Assembly: GCA_963674665.2 (NCBI GenBank)
Contig: CAXXPL010000004.1
Span: 248,001-312,000, forward strand
Origin: G963674665 sp963674665
GTDB taxonomy: Bacteria > Desulfobacterota > Desulfovibrionia > Desulfovibrionales > Desulfovibrionaceae
Length of the DNA: 64,000 nucleotides
Direction of reading: 5' to 3'
Shown: in pieces, positions 24,828-32,381 of the stretch
Layout of the letters: every line of letters starts with the position of its first letter
Position numbering within the stretch: the first letter of the stretch is position 1
Translations under genes and position numbers: made by a program
The notes under the pieces: generated by a model
Databases searched by the model: none
What the model saw: only the letters and a program-made list of their open reading frames with translations
What the model was told of the DNA's origin: nothing

Positions 24828-25307
24828 ATGAAGATAATTCAATGGTTGGCGGATGTGACAGACAAGGCCTGTCGTTACCTATCCGTAATGTTGTTGATGG
24901 CCATGACGGTTGTGTTTTTCACGCAGATCTGCCTGCGCTACCTGTTCGGATCCGGCCTGTACTGGGCCGAGGAACTGACGCGCTTCATGATGGTCTGGCT
25001 CATATACATCTGCTCAGTGTCCTTGTTCAGGAAAGAGGGGCACATCAGCGTCAACGCCATAGAGGAGATACTGCCCAGGCCCGTCAGATTCTACTTGAAG
25101 GTGGCGCAGAAACTTGTCTGTATCGTGTTCTTCGCGGTGGTCGGGTATCTCGGCTACAAGATCCTTCCTTTCGCCAAGGTGCAAACCTCCCCGAACATGC
25201 TGCTGCCCATGGTCTACATGTATGCCCTGTTTCCTATCAGTTCCGGGCTCATGATCCTGCAGCTCGTCGCCAACTTGCTTCTCGATTTCAGGAACAACCA
25301 TGACTGA
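24828..25307 (+). CDS. TRAP transporter small permease (DctQ family)
   Basis: The 159-residue protein has four hydrophobic helices and the DctQ signature around YWAEELTRFMMVWLIYI near residue 45 and RKEGHISVNAIEEILP. The chosen ATG opens the first helix region. A longer frame upstream would run through the hairpin. It overlaps the large permease gene by 8 bases. Confidence 0.92.
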   Translation: MKIIQWLADVTDKACRYLSVMLLMAMTVVFFTQICLRYLFGSGLYWAEELTRFMMVWLIYICSVSLFRKEGHISVNAIEEILPRPVRFYLKVAQKLVCIVFFAVVGYLGYKILPFAKVQTSPNMLLPMVYMYALFPISSGLMILQLVANLLLDFRNNHD

Positions 25308-26571
25308 AGTACTATTTATCACCACAATCGTTATGTTGGTGCTGGGCATGCCGGTCGCCGTATGCCTGGGAGCCTCCTCCATACTGGTGATCATGCTCGG
25401 AGGGTTGCCGTCCCAGATCGCGGTGCAGCGTTTTTTCGCGGGCGTCAATGTGCTGCCCCTCATGGCCATCCCGTTCTTTATCCTGGCGGGTAACCTCATG
25501 GACAGCGGCGGTCTGGCCAAACGGTTGGTGTCGCTGGCAAACATCTTCTTCGGCCACATCAGCGGCGGGCTGGCCATTGTGACCATTATGGGCTGCGTAT
25601 TCTTCGCCGCCATCTCGGGCAGCGGTGTGGCCACCGCGGCCGCCCTGGGTTCCATCATGATCCCGGCCATGGTCAATAAAGGGTATGACAGGGGATTCGC
25701 CTCGGCGGTCATCGCCTCGGCCAGCCCCATAGGCGTGGTCATTCCACCCAGCATCTCCTTCATCGTTTACGCTGTGCTCACCAGCACCTCGGTCACGGAC
25801 CTATACCAGGCGGGCATCCCCGCTGGTCTGATCATGGGGGCTTTCCTCATGATCCTGGTGTTCATCATCTCGAAGAAGAAGGGATACACCGGAGACGAAG
25901 GGACCTTCAAATGCAAGGATCTCTTCTGCGCGCTCAAGGATGCCAGTTGGGCCCTGGGTACCCCGGTCATCCTCATCGGCGGCGTCTTCGGCGGCGTGTT
26001 CACGCCAACTGAGTCCGCCGTGGTGGCTGTGGTCTATGCCATCGTCATCGGCGTCTTCATCTACCGGGAACTGAAATGGACCGATCTGCCACGTGTGTTC
26101 ATGGATTCGGCCATGACCACCGCCAAGATCATGCTGATCATTTCCATGGCCCTGTGCTTCGCCTACCTGCTGACCTACAACCAGGTACCGCAGCGGGTGA
26201 TGGAGTTGTTCCTGAGCTTCTCGGACAACAAGTACGTGGTGCTGCTGATCATCAACTTCCTGCTGCTGGTGGCCGGAACTTTTATGGAGACCAGCGCCAT
26301 CCTGTTGATCACGGTGCCCATCCTGCTGCCGGTGCTGGCCAAGTTCGACATCGACCTGGTCCATTTCGGCATCATAATCTGCGCCAATACCGCCATCGGT
26401 CTCATGACGCCTCCCTTCGGCGTGTGCCTGTTCACCACGTCGAGCATCGGAGGCACGAGCATCCAGGTCCTCTCCAAAAGGGTCATCCCGTTCATCGTGG
26501 CCTTGATACTCTCGGTAGGCGTTATTACATACATTCCTCAGAGCGTCATGTTCATGGTCAACTGGTGGTGA
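25300..26571 (+). CDS. TRAP transporter large permease (DctM family)
   Basis: The 423-residue membrane protein has about twelve helices. The family pattern is clear: MLVLGMPVAVCLGASSILV, AIPFFILAGNLMDSGGLAKR, AISGSGVATAAALGSIMIPAM, ASASPIGVVIPPSISFIVYA, and near the end ANTAIGLMTPPFGVCLF. With DctP and DctQ it makes a complete sodium-driven TRAP system. It closes the long catabolic operon. A hairpin follows. Confidence 0.94.
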   Translation: MTEVLFITTIVMLVLGMPVAVCLGASSILVIMLGGLPSQIAVQRFFAGVNVLPLMAIPFFILAGNLMDSGGLAKRLVSLANIFFGHISGGLAIVTIMGCVFFAAISGSGVATAAALGSIMIPAMVNKGYDRGFASAVIASASPIGVVIPPSISFIVYAVLTSTSVTDLYQAGIPAGLIMGAFLMILVFIISKKKGYTGDEGTFKCKDLFCALKDASWALGTPVILIGGVFGGVFTPTESAVVAVVYAIVIGVFIYRELKWTDLPRVFMDSAMTTAKIMLIISMALCFAYLLTYNQVPQRVMELFLSFSDNKYVVLLIINFLLLVAGTFMETSAILLITVPILLPVLAKFDIDLVHFGIIICANTAIGLMTPPFGVCLFTTSSIGGTSIQVLSKRVIPFIVALILSVGVITYIPQSVMFMVNWW

Positions 26572-26588
26572 CCTTGGAGGAAAGATTC

Positions 26589-26629
26589 GGAAGAGGGTGG
26601 GGTCTTTGCCATGTGGCCCCACTTCTTCC
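26589..26629 (+). terminator. hairpin terminator after the TRAP operon
   Basis: GGAAGAGGGTGGGG pairs with CCCCACTTCTTCC with a small bulge, loop GTCTTTGCCATGTGG region. It separates the operon from the GntR gene 220 bases on. Confidence 0.6.
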
Positions 26630-26842
26630 GGATGGGGGGCTCCCGGCAAGTTAGCTATTGGCATGACGATGCGATTTGTTTAACAGAATTGAATGTGGAG
26701 CGGTTCTATGAGTTGTCCGGGTGCTTCCTTCAATTGCCTGTTTGGTGTATCGCACTGCCGAAGAACTGGGCTTTGGACATCAGGATGACCCCATGATGGC
26801 GGTTTCCTCCCCGTTTTTTTTTTACTGCCGAAGGAGAAAGAT

Positions 26843-27523
26843 TTGAGCAAAGGGAATGAATTCGTCCTGGAGCAATCGCTTCCTCTGCGAAAGCAGGTAT
26901 ACAGATTCTTGCGTGATCAGATCCTTTCCCGGAGCTTTGATCCCGCCACGAGGATGATCGAGAGCCAGATCGCCAATCAGCTGGGCATTTCCAGAACTCC
27001 TGTGAGAGAGGCGCTGCATCTTCTTGAACAGGACGGATTCGTGGAGTCCATCCCCAGGATTGGTTACAGGGTGCTGGAACTCGACATCAAAGAGCTGGAC
27101 GAGGTCATCGAGATCCGCAGAATGAACGAGGCCCTGGCCTGCACCATGGCCGTCCGCAACTACTCGGACGAGATTCTGGCCGCCTTCCAGAAGACCCTCG
27201 CAGCCTCTGAAAAAGCCATCCAAAGGAACGATACCGAGGGGTTTCTGGAGACCGACGAAAAATTGCACGACATCCTGGCCAGGGGATCGGGCAGCAGGCA
27301 CCTCAATGGAATCTGCCAGATGCTGCGCCGTCTCATGCTGCGCTACCGTACAAGCAGCATTCGATTCGTCCAATCCATGCAGGGAGCCCACGACGGACAT
27401 CTGAAGGTGGTGGAGTGCTACCGCAACAGGGATGAGCAGGGGATGGTCCGGGCCATGCACGAACACCTGGATTTCGTACGGGAAGACGTCTGCACCCAGG
27501 GGCTGGACGACAAAAAATCGTAG
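26843..27523 (+). CDS. GntR family transcriptional regulator (FCD subgroup)
   Basis: The 226-residue protein has an N-terminal winged HTH (RMIESQIANQLGISRTPVRE, then ALHLLEQDGFVESIPRIGY) and a helical FCD effector domain (ELDEVIEIRRMNEALA; later DEKLHDILARGSGSRHL, with the metal- or ligand-binding Asp/His). The start is TTG with AAGGAG 6 bases upstream. FCD regulators usually sense carboxylates and control neighbouring transport genes, so it is a candidate for the GTATAC-containing motifs ahead of the oxidoreductase operon. Confidence 0.9.
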   Translation: MSKGNEFVLEQSLPLRKQVYRFLRDQILSRSFDPATRMIESQIANQLGISRTPVREALHLLEQDGFVESIPRIGYRVLELDIKELDEVIEIRRMNEALACTMAVRNYSDEILAAFQKTLAASEKAIQRNDTEGFLETDEKLHDILARGSGSRHLNGICQMLRRLMLRYRTSSIRFVQSMQGAHDGHLKVVECYRNRDEQGMVRAMHEHLDFVREDVCTQGLDDKKS

Positions 27524-27953
27524 AGCATTTACTGAGCCGCATCCGCCTGCTTACCGGATAATTACATCACGTAGCAGACGCGGCTTATGGGGGGCGGGCG
27601 TAGAATCGCCTCGCCGGCATCGGCGGAACGGTCTCCAACGAAATTCATAACTACGTACCTTGCGGACATGTAAGCGGGGAACGCTCCGCTAACAGAACAT
27701 CGAATCCTTTCAGGGGTACGGAACGCTTGGTTCAATGCCCCTGATTTTTCCGTCTTCATGTATCACTGCGAGCACAAAATGTTCAACATTTTGTAGCTCA
27801 AAAGCATAAGGACGGCGAAGCCGCCGGAGCGCGGTGCAAATTCTTAAGCACTCCAAGTAAGATTAGTACCATCATCATGGGTAATGCACTGCGTAGCGGC
27901 TCATGGTAAAAATTTCCGTTTTCCCGAACCCTTGAATTTGCTACAAGGGGCGC
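27524..27953 (+). other. 430-base intergenic region upstream of cbiK
   Basis: No credible gene. It contains a 27-base segment at 27621-27647 (CGGCGGAACGGTCTCC...AAATTCA) that recurs with 23 of 27 identities at 31243, and a palindromic repeat at 27770-27837 that recurs inverted at 31716. I find no cobalamin riboswitch core here. Confidence 0.6.
27770..27837 (+). repeat. palindromic intergenic repeat, copy 1
   Basis: It starts with the hairpin ACAAAATGTT-C-AACATTTTGT (27774-27794), continues TAGCTC...GCATAAGGAC, and ends with a short GGCGAAGCCGCC palindrome and GGAGCGCGGTGC. The same sequence in reverse orientation lies 4 kb away at 31716-31810, there with about 25 extra bases. The two copies bracket cbiK, the PAS kinase and the CII-like gene. 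Confidence 0.85.
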
Positions 27954-28775
27954 ATGAAAGCAGGCATCCTCATGGCCGCCTTTGGCTCCAGCAACCCCCT
28001 GGCCCAGCAGACCCTGAGCGGGTTTGAGGCCCGGGTACGCGAAGCGTTTCCCGGACTGCCGGTGCGGTGGGCTTTCACCTCGGGCGTCATCCGCAAACGC
28101 CTTGCCGGCGAGGGCAAGAAGACGGATTCCGTGCTCAAGGCCCTGCAAAAGATGCGTTTCGAGCGTTTCACCCGTGTGGTGGTGCAATCCCTGCACATCA
28201 TCCCGGGGCACGAGTTTCACGACCTCCTGGAGCACGTGCAGAGCATGGAAACGCCCTCTGCGGAGGAGCTGGGGGCCATGGCGCCGCCGGTCTTCGAAAG
28301 GATGAGTGTGGGGGCGCCCCTGCTTCATGAGAATCAGGACCTGGAGCGAGCCGCGGAGGCAGTGATCCGGCACCTTCCCCCTGACCGTCTCCCTTCCGAG
28401 GCCGTGGTGCTCATGGGGCATGGAACCTGGCACGACGGCGACGCCATGTACGAGAAACTCTCGATTGCCCTGAAAGAGCGCGACGCCAACGTGCACCTGG
28501 GCACAATGGACGGCGCCATCAAGATCGACGAGTTGGGGGATGAACTGCAGGCCAAGGGTGTCACCAGAGCCTGGTTGATGCCGCTCCTGGCGGTTGTGGG
28601 GGCGCATGTGCTCCGCGATATGGCCGGCGATTCCTCGAAATCCTGGAAATCCATCCTGCAGTCCAAGGGTGTGCAGTGCAAGCCGGTGCTACAGGGTGCG
28701 GCCGAATACGAAGGCTTTGCCGACATCTGGATCGACCATCTTCGAGAAGCCATGCAGGAGCTTATGGCCTCATGA
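27954..28775 (+). CDS. cbiK: sirohydrochlorin cobaltochelatase CbiK (cytoplasmic)
   Basis: The enzyme inserts cobalt into sirohydrochlorin in anaerobic corrin synthesis and, in sulfate reducers, may also supply iron for siroheme. The 273-residue protein has the family metal-site motifs: LMAAFGSSNPLAQQTL at the start, VVQSLHIIPGHEFHDL near residue 80, MGHGTWHDGDAMYEKL near residue 155 and VVGAHVLRDMAG near residue 215. There is no signal peptide, so it is of the cytoplasmic type rather than the periplasmic CbiK of Desulfovibrio. AAGGGG precedes the ATG. Confidence 0.93.
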   Translation: MKAGILMAAFGSSNPLAQQTLSGFEARVREAFPGLPVRWAFTSGVIRKRLAGEGKKTDSVLKALQKMRFERFTRVVVQSLHIIPGHEFHDLLEHVQSMETPSAEELGAMAPPVFERMSVGAPLLHENQDLERAAEAVIRHLPPDRLPSEAVVLMGHGTWHDGDAMYEKLSIALKERDANVHLGTMDGAIKIDELGDELQAKGVTRAWLMPLLAVVGAHVLRDMAGDSSKSWKSILQSKGVQCKPVLQGAAEYEGFADIWIDHLREAMQELMAS

Positions 28776-28802
28776 CAGGATGGCGGAGTATCTCCGGAAA
28801 GA

Positions 28803-28838
28803 GCCTTTTGACGAAAGGAGCCCCCCCTCGCAAAAGGC
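28803..28838. terminator. hairpin between convergent cbiK and zinc-ribbon/PAS kinase genes
   Basis: GCCTTTTG pairs with CAAAAGGC around a 20-base GC-rich loop. It lies just past both gene ends and could act in either direction. Confidence 0.55.
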
Positions 28839-28842
28839 ATTC

Positions 28843-29052
28843 CTACCCTTCCCCTCCTTGCTTTTCCTCGCAGTCATCCCTGACAATGAATTCGCAGAGT
28901 TGTTCCTGCCACTCCGAGATCATTTCCAGGTGCGCCCTGGCGGGCAGATCCGCGCCGCACGCCGTGCAGCGGATTCTCGCGGCGCTTCAGCGGCCTTGGA
29001 GTGTGGCGGGAGCTCCGCACAAGGGGCAAGGCAGGGAGGGTTCGCTGTTCAT
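28843..29052 (-). pseudogene. small zinc-ribbon protein interrupted by an in-frame TGA
   Basis: The ATG overlaps the stop of the PAS kinase gene (ATGA), and the frame reads MNSEPSLPCPLCGAPATLQG, Arg, TGA, then SAARIRCTACGADLPARAHL and on to a TAG, 69 positions in all. The two CxxC pairs (CPLC, CTAC) make a zinc ribbon only if the TGA is read through. A CGA-to-TGA nonsense change would explain it. A selenocysteine is possible in this kind of organism, but the TGA is not at a Cys position of the ribbon, which argues against it. Confidence 0.5.
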
Positions 29053-30905
29053 TTCCGGGGAAGATCCACCCATACAGTGGTCCGGTTCTCCGAGTCAGAG
29101 GTGTCGAATCCCATGCGCCCCTGTTGGACTCGTGCGAACAACCGGGCGGAGTAGGTGCCCAGGCCCGTACCCGAGGACTTGCCGTGGGTCGAGTACTTGT
29201 CGAAGAACGATCCCCGGATAGTGGGGTCGATGGAGCCCGGGTTGCTTATCTCCAGCCGCAACATGTCGCCGTGGGGAGCGATGGAGACAGTGATGCGGGC
29301 ATGTTGAGGCGAAGCCTCCACAGCGTTTTTCAGCAGGTTGAACAACATGGAGTAGCACAGCGGTTCTTCGCCCTGCACAAGGATGAATTCGGGGGCCTCG
29401 ACACCGTCCGAAGTCCGGAGCTGAACCTTGGCATCCTTGGCGTGCAGCATTTCACGCATTTCCTGGAAGATCTTGTCGAGGACATGCCGCAGATCCACGG
29501 TTTGTGGCTTGAACCGGTATGTTCCCTGCTCCATCTTGTAGAGATCCAGGGAGAGGTTGATGACATTCAGCATGGAGTATCCGGCATTCTGGACGGTTTC
29601 CAGGATCTGGCGCTGGTCCTCGGTGAAGTCCCCTTCCTCGAGCAGGATGTCTGTGAGTCCCAGCACCGCGCCCAGGGGGTTCTTCAGGTCGTGACGGGTG
29701 ATGCGCTCCACGTCTTCGCGCAGGGTCTCCATTGCCTTTCTGGCGCTGATATCGCGGGCGATGCTCAACACCGCGGGGCCGCCGTCGATCTCAATGCTCC
29801 GCGCCTTGACCTCCACAGGGAGCAGGCTGCCGTCCTTGCGCCGGATGATGCTCTCGTATGCCGCCACACCCTTGGATCTGATCTGCTGCCTGCGCTCTTT
29901 CCGGGCGGTATTGGATTCCTCGGACCGGAAGTCACGGAGGTTCATGGAGAGTAGCTCCTGCTTGCTGTACCCCAAGGTTTCACTGGCCAGTTGGTTGGCG
30001 TCCAGGATGTTACCCTCGAGGTCCTGTACAACGAGAATGTCTCCTGCCAGCTCGAACAGGTCGTGAAATGTCTTTTCGCTTCGCCGTAACGCCTCAAGAG
30101 CCCTTTTCCTGGCGGTTATGTCGTGGATGATAGAGTATAGGAGGTTGTGACCCCCTATCTCGATGGGTGCCGAGTGCACCTCCACATAGTGAATGGAGCC
30201 GTCGGCCTTGCGATGGCGGAACTCGAACATGTTGCAGCATTCCTCCACCGCCATGCGCATGGAGTGCATCACTTCCTCCTCGGGGAGGATGTTGATGTCC
30301 ATGATGCTCATGCAAACGAGCTTGGAGTAGGGGTAGCCGTAATAGTAGCAGGCCGCGGTATTGGCATCCACGATGGTTCCCGTCTCGGGGTCGACGATCA
30401 GCTTCACGGCCTTGTTCTTTTCGAAGATGGAGCGGTACAGGGCTTCGCGCTTCTTGATCTCCTGTTCGGCTTTGCGGCGTTCCTCCACCTCGGCCAGAGC
30501 CTGGTTGCGCATGGCCACATACTGCTCCATGCGGCGGTTGATCTCGGATACGTCCTGAAGTGTGAACATGGCCAGGAACTTGTCGTCGTGCGCAAGGGCG
30601 TTGACCATGGTGTTCTGCAGCCGCATGCGCCCTCCGGGGAGTGGGGCGGGGATGATGTAGCGGTGCAGCTGGGCGGAGAAAATGCTTGGGGGCCCGCCCA
30701 GGAAGATGCCCTCCAGCCTGCTGGAGATCTTGTCCTGCCCCAGTTGCGGAAAGCGTTTTCTGGCGTCCTGCCCAAGGATCTCGCTGGCCTGGATTCCGGT
30801 CCAGGTTTCGAGACACTTGTTCCAATGGACGATATTGTAACTTGTATCTATGACAAACGCGCCCATGGGCACGTAGTCGAGTAGGGAGAGATTGAGGCGC
30901 TGCAT
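29049..30905 (-). CDS. PAS-domain sensor histidine kinase
   Basis: The product has about 618 residues from the ATG I prefer (the frame continues upstream to 31010, adding 35 residues without a ribosome binding site). Three PAS domains are seen in order: YVPMGAFVIDTSYNIVHWN, then RSIFEKNKAVKLIVDPETG, then FHDLFELAGDILVVQDLEGN. The DHp helix follows with the H-box RITRHDLKNPLGAVLGL (phospho-His) and then a HATPase domain with the N-box MLFNLLKNAVEAS and the G-box GKSSGTGLGTYSA. No membrane segment is seen, so it is a cytosolic kinase without its own receiver. No response regulator gene is adjacent. Its stop is coupled to the zinc-ribbon ORF. Confidence 0.88.
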   Translation of the reverse strand: MQRLNLSLLDYVPMGAFVIDTSYNIVHWNKCLETWTGIQASEILGQDARKRFPQLGQDKISSRLEGIFLGGPPSIFSAQLHRYIIPAPLPGGRMRLQNTMVNALAHDDKFLAMFTLQDVSEINRRMEQYVAMRNQALAEVEERRKAEQEIKKREALYRSIFEKNKAVKLIVDPETGTIVDANTAACYYYGYPYSKLVCMSIMDINILPEEEVMHSMRMAVEECCNMFEFRHRKADGSIHYVEVHSAPIEIGGHNLLYSIIHDITARKRALEALRRSEKTFHDLFELAGDILVVQDLEGNILDANQLASETLGYSKQELLSMNLRDFRSEESNTARKERRQQIRSKGVAAYESIIRRKDGSLLPVEVKARSIEIDGGPAVLSIARDISARKAMETLREDVERITRHDLKNPLGAVLGLTDILLEEGDFTEDQRQILETVQNAGYSMLNVINLSLDLYKMEQGTYRFKPQTVDLRHVLDKIFQEMREMLHAKDAKVQLRTSDGVEAPEFILVQGEEPLCYSMLFNLLKNAVEASPQHARITVSIAPHGDMLRLEISNPGSIDPTIRGSFFDKYSTHGKSSGTGLGTYSARLFARVQQGRMGFDTSDSENRTTVWVDLPRK

Positions 30906-31295
30906 GATGCCTGACGATTGCGTACGCTGAAAAAGGTTGAACTCGTTGGACTGGAAAAACAATGCCAGAGTCCCCGGGAAAAAGCCATAACCGTGGGAGG
31001 GCCACAGCATTACAGAATGGTAAGTAATCGGAGCATGAAAAGGCGGGAAAAAATCTGGCCGATACCGGAAAAACGTTTCGGCATAGGGGCAAACCGCACC
31101 GCCGCTGCAATGCCGCCAGAAAAGGCGAGCTGAAAACCGGGGTTTTCAACTCGCAGATTATTTCGCATCGAGTGAAGGGCTCTTTGTAAATTGTGTTGCG
31201 GCAAGGTACGTCGACGGCGCTAACGAGCCGAAATCCCGTTGTCGGCGAAACGGTCTGCCCCGAAATTCAGAATTTTGAATATCGGGGATATCCCA
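30906..31295. other. intergenic region between PAS kinase and CII-like gene
   Basis: No gene is supported here apart from a possible 5' extension of the kinase. It contains a hairpin GCGAGCTGAAAACC/GGTTTTCAACTCGC near 31122-31153 and, at 31243-31269, a segment (CGGCGAAACGGTCTGC...AAATTCA) matching one upstream of cbiK. ACGTACCTTGC near that upstream copy also recurs inverted at 31200. Confidence 0.5.
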
Positions 31296-31646
31296 CTAAG
31301 GCACGATGAACGTTTTTCCGATGTGATCGGGCGTGGTATTGACCTGCCCCGCGGCATGCAGCGGAGGCATCATGCCGGTGCGCGTGCCGTTGCTCTTGCT
31401 CGCCTGGACGGTTTTGGGAACAATGTCGAAGCCAAGCTCATTGGCCATGTACTTCAGAGGGGCGACTTCGCCGGTCGCCTTCATGATGTCCAGCAGCGTC
31501 TCCACGCCCAGCTTAGCTCCCTTGTCGTAGGGGTTGAGTTCGCGGAGAAGGGTCGGGTAAGGCTTCTTGATTTTTTGAGCCAGGTCCTTCAATGCCTGGT
31601 GGCTGTTCATTACCATTTCCTGTACTACTCGCGTCACGGATTTCAT
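31296..31646 (-). CDS. phage regulatory CII-like family protein
   Basis: This 116-residue protein has an N-terminal helical HTH-like domain, HQALKDLAQKIKKPYPTLLR followed by ELNPYDKGAKLGVETLLDIM, close in pattern to the phage regulatory protein CII (CP76) family often found singly in Desulfovibrio-like genomes. The C-terminal third is Gly/Thr-rich and unstructured. GGGGGG lies just before the ATG. No other phage genes are seen around it, so it is probably a domesticated regulator. Confidence 0.7.
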   Translation of the reverse strand: MKSVTRVVQEMVMNSHQALKDLAQKIKKPYPTLLRELNPYDKGAKLGVETLLDIMKATGEVAPLKYMANELGFDIVPKTVQASKSNGTRTGMMPPLHAAGQVNTTPDHIGKTFIVP

Positions 31647-31971
31647 GGTTCCCCCCCTGGAATATGAATTTTCGGTTCACTAGGAAATATCGTATTACCC
31701 GGAGCGCAAAAGAATGAGCACCGCGCTCCGGCGGCTTCGCCGCCAGGACCCGCCTTTGGCGGGTCTGTCCTTATGCCTTCGAGCTACAAAATGTTAAACA
31801 TTTTGTGCTCTCAATAATAACTAAATAATGTTCAACTTTGTTCAACAATAGTATAATCGCCCATTTCAGGCAATCAGGTAATGACACTATCTATACTGAA
31901 AAAAGCTTTAGTCCGTATATAAGGTTTTTCTTACATGCCTGAAACGGTAAAAAGAACAGTGAATTGAAAAT
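31647..31971. other. intergenic region with inverted repeat copy
   Basis: No gene is seen. It carries the second copy of the palindromic repeat (31716-31810) and a more AT-rich stretch ahead of the small membrane protein that could hold its promoter. Confidence 0.5.
31716..31810 (-). repeat. palindromic intergenic repeat, copy 2 (inverted)
   Basis: Read on the minus strand it matches the copy at 27770: the hairpin ACAAAATGTT-T-AACATTTTGT, TAGCTCG, GCATAAGGAC, then GGCGAAGCCGCC and GGAGCGCGGTGC. It has about 25 extra bases containing another palindrome (ACCCGCC/GGCGGGT). Confidence 0.85.
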
Positions 31972-32202
31972 ATGAATAAAAACCAAAGACGGGTATTATA
32001 CGTATGCAGCGCGGTCATCGTGCTGATGGTTCTATTTCCTCCCACAAAAGTAGTTTATGAGGGAGCAGAAACATACGGCGGTTATCGTTTTCTGCTTTCC
32101 CTGCGTGGAGTGCTCATGGTGCATTCCGGACAGCTCATCGCACAGGTCGTCTCTGTAACCTGTGTGGCCCTGCTGCTTTGCAAGGCCTTCAAATCACGCT
32201 AA
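31972..32202 (+). CDS. small membrane protein, unknown function
   Basis: I do not recognise this 76-residue protein. It has two hydrophobic segments, VLYVCSAVIVLMVLFPP near the N-terminus and LIAQVVSVTCVALLLCKAF at the C-terminus, joined by a polar loop with YEGAETYGGYRF. The basic N-terminus (MNKNQRR) suggests an inside start. The region upstream is AT-rich and a ribosome binding site is weak (GAATTGAAAAT), so expression is uncertain. The codons are less GC-rich than in the neighbouring genes. Confidence 0.55.
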   Translation: MNKNQRRVLYVCSAVIVLMVLFPPTKVVYEGAETYGGYRFLLSLRGVLMVHSGQLIAQVVSVTCVALLLCKAFKSR

Positions 32203-32381
32203 AGCCTGTAAACATTGAGAAGTTCAAGTTTTTTTACACTGATCTGCCTGCAAGCCCTTGGAGTGAAACGCTCTCGTGTCGCGTCCGCTAAGCTCGTAAA
32301 TGTTCAAGACACCGCATGTAACGCGACACCGAGGGCGGTCGCGAGGCCATCCCGCCGCTTTCAGCGGTGTAAGCTATCTTA

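Noticed and set aside
24797..25303. Alternative frame over the DctQ gene
   Set aside because: The DctQ frame has clear helices and family motifs; this one is a frame shadow of it.
27524..27953. Cobalamin riboswitch upstream of cbiK
   Set aside because: I looked for the B12-box core and conserved stems and did not see them; the structure present is the palindromic repeat.
31296..31646. CII-like gene as part of a prophage
   Set aside because: No other phage genes (integrase, capsid, replication) are present around it.
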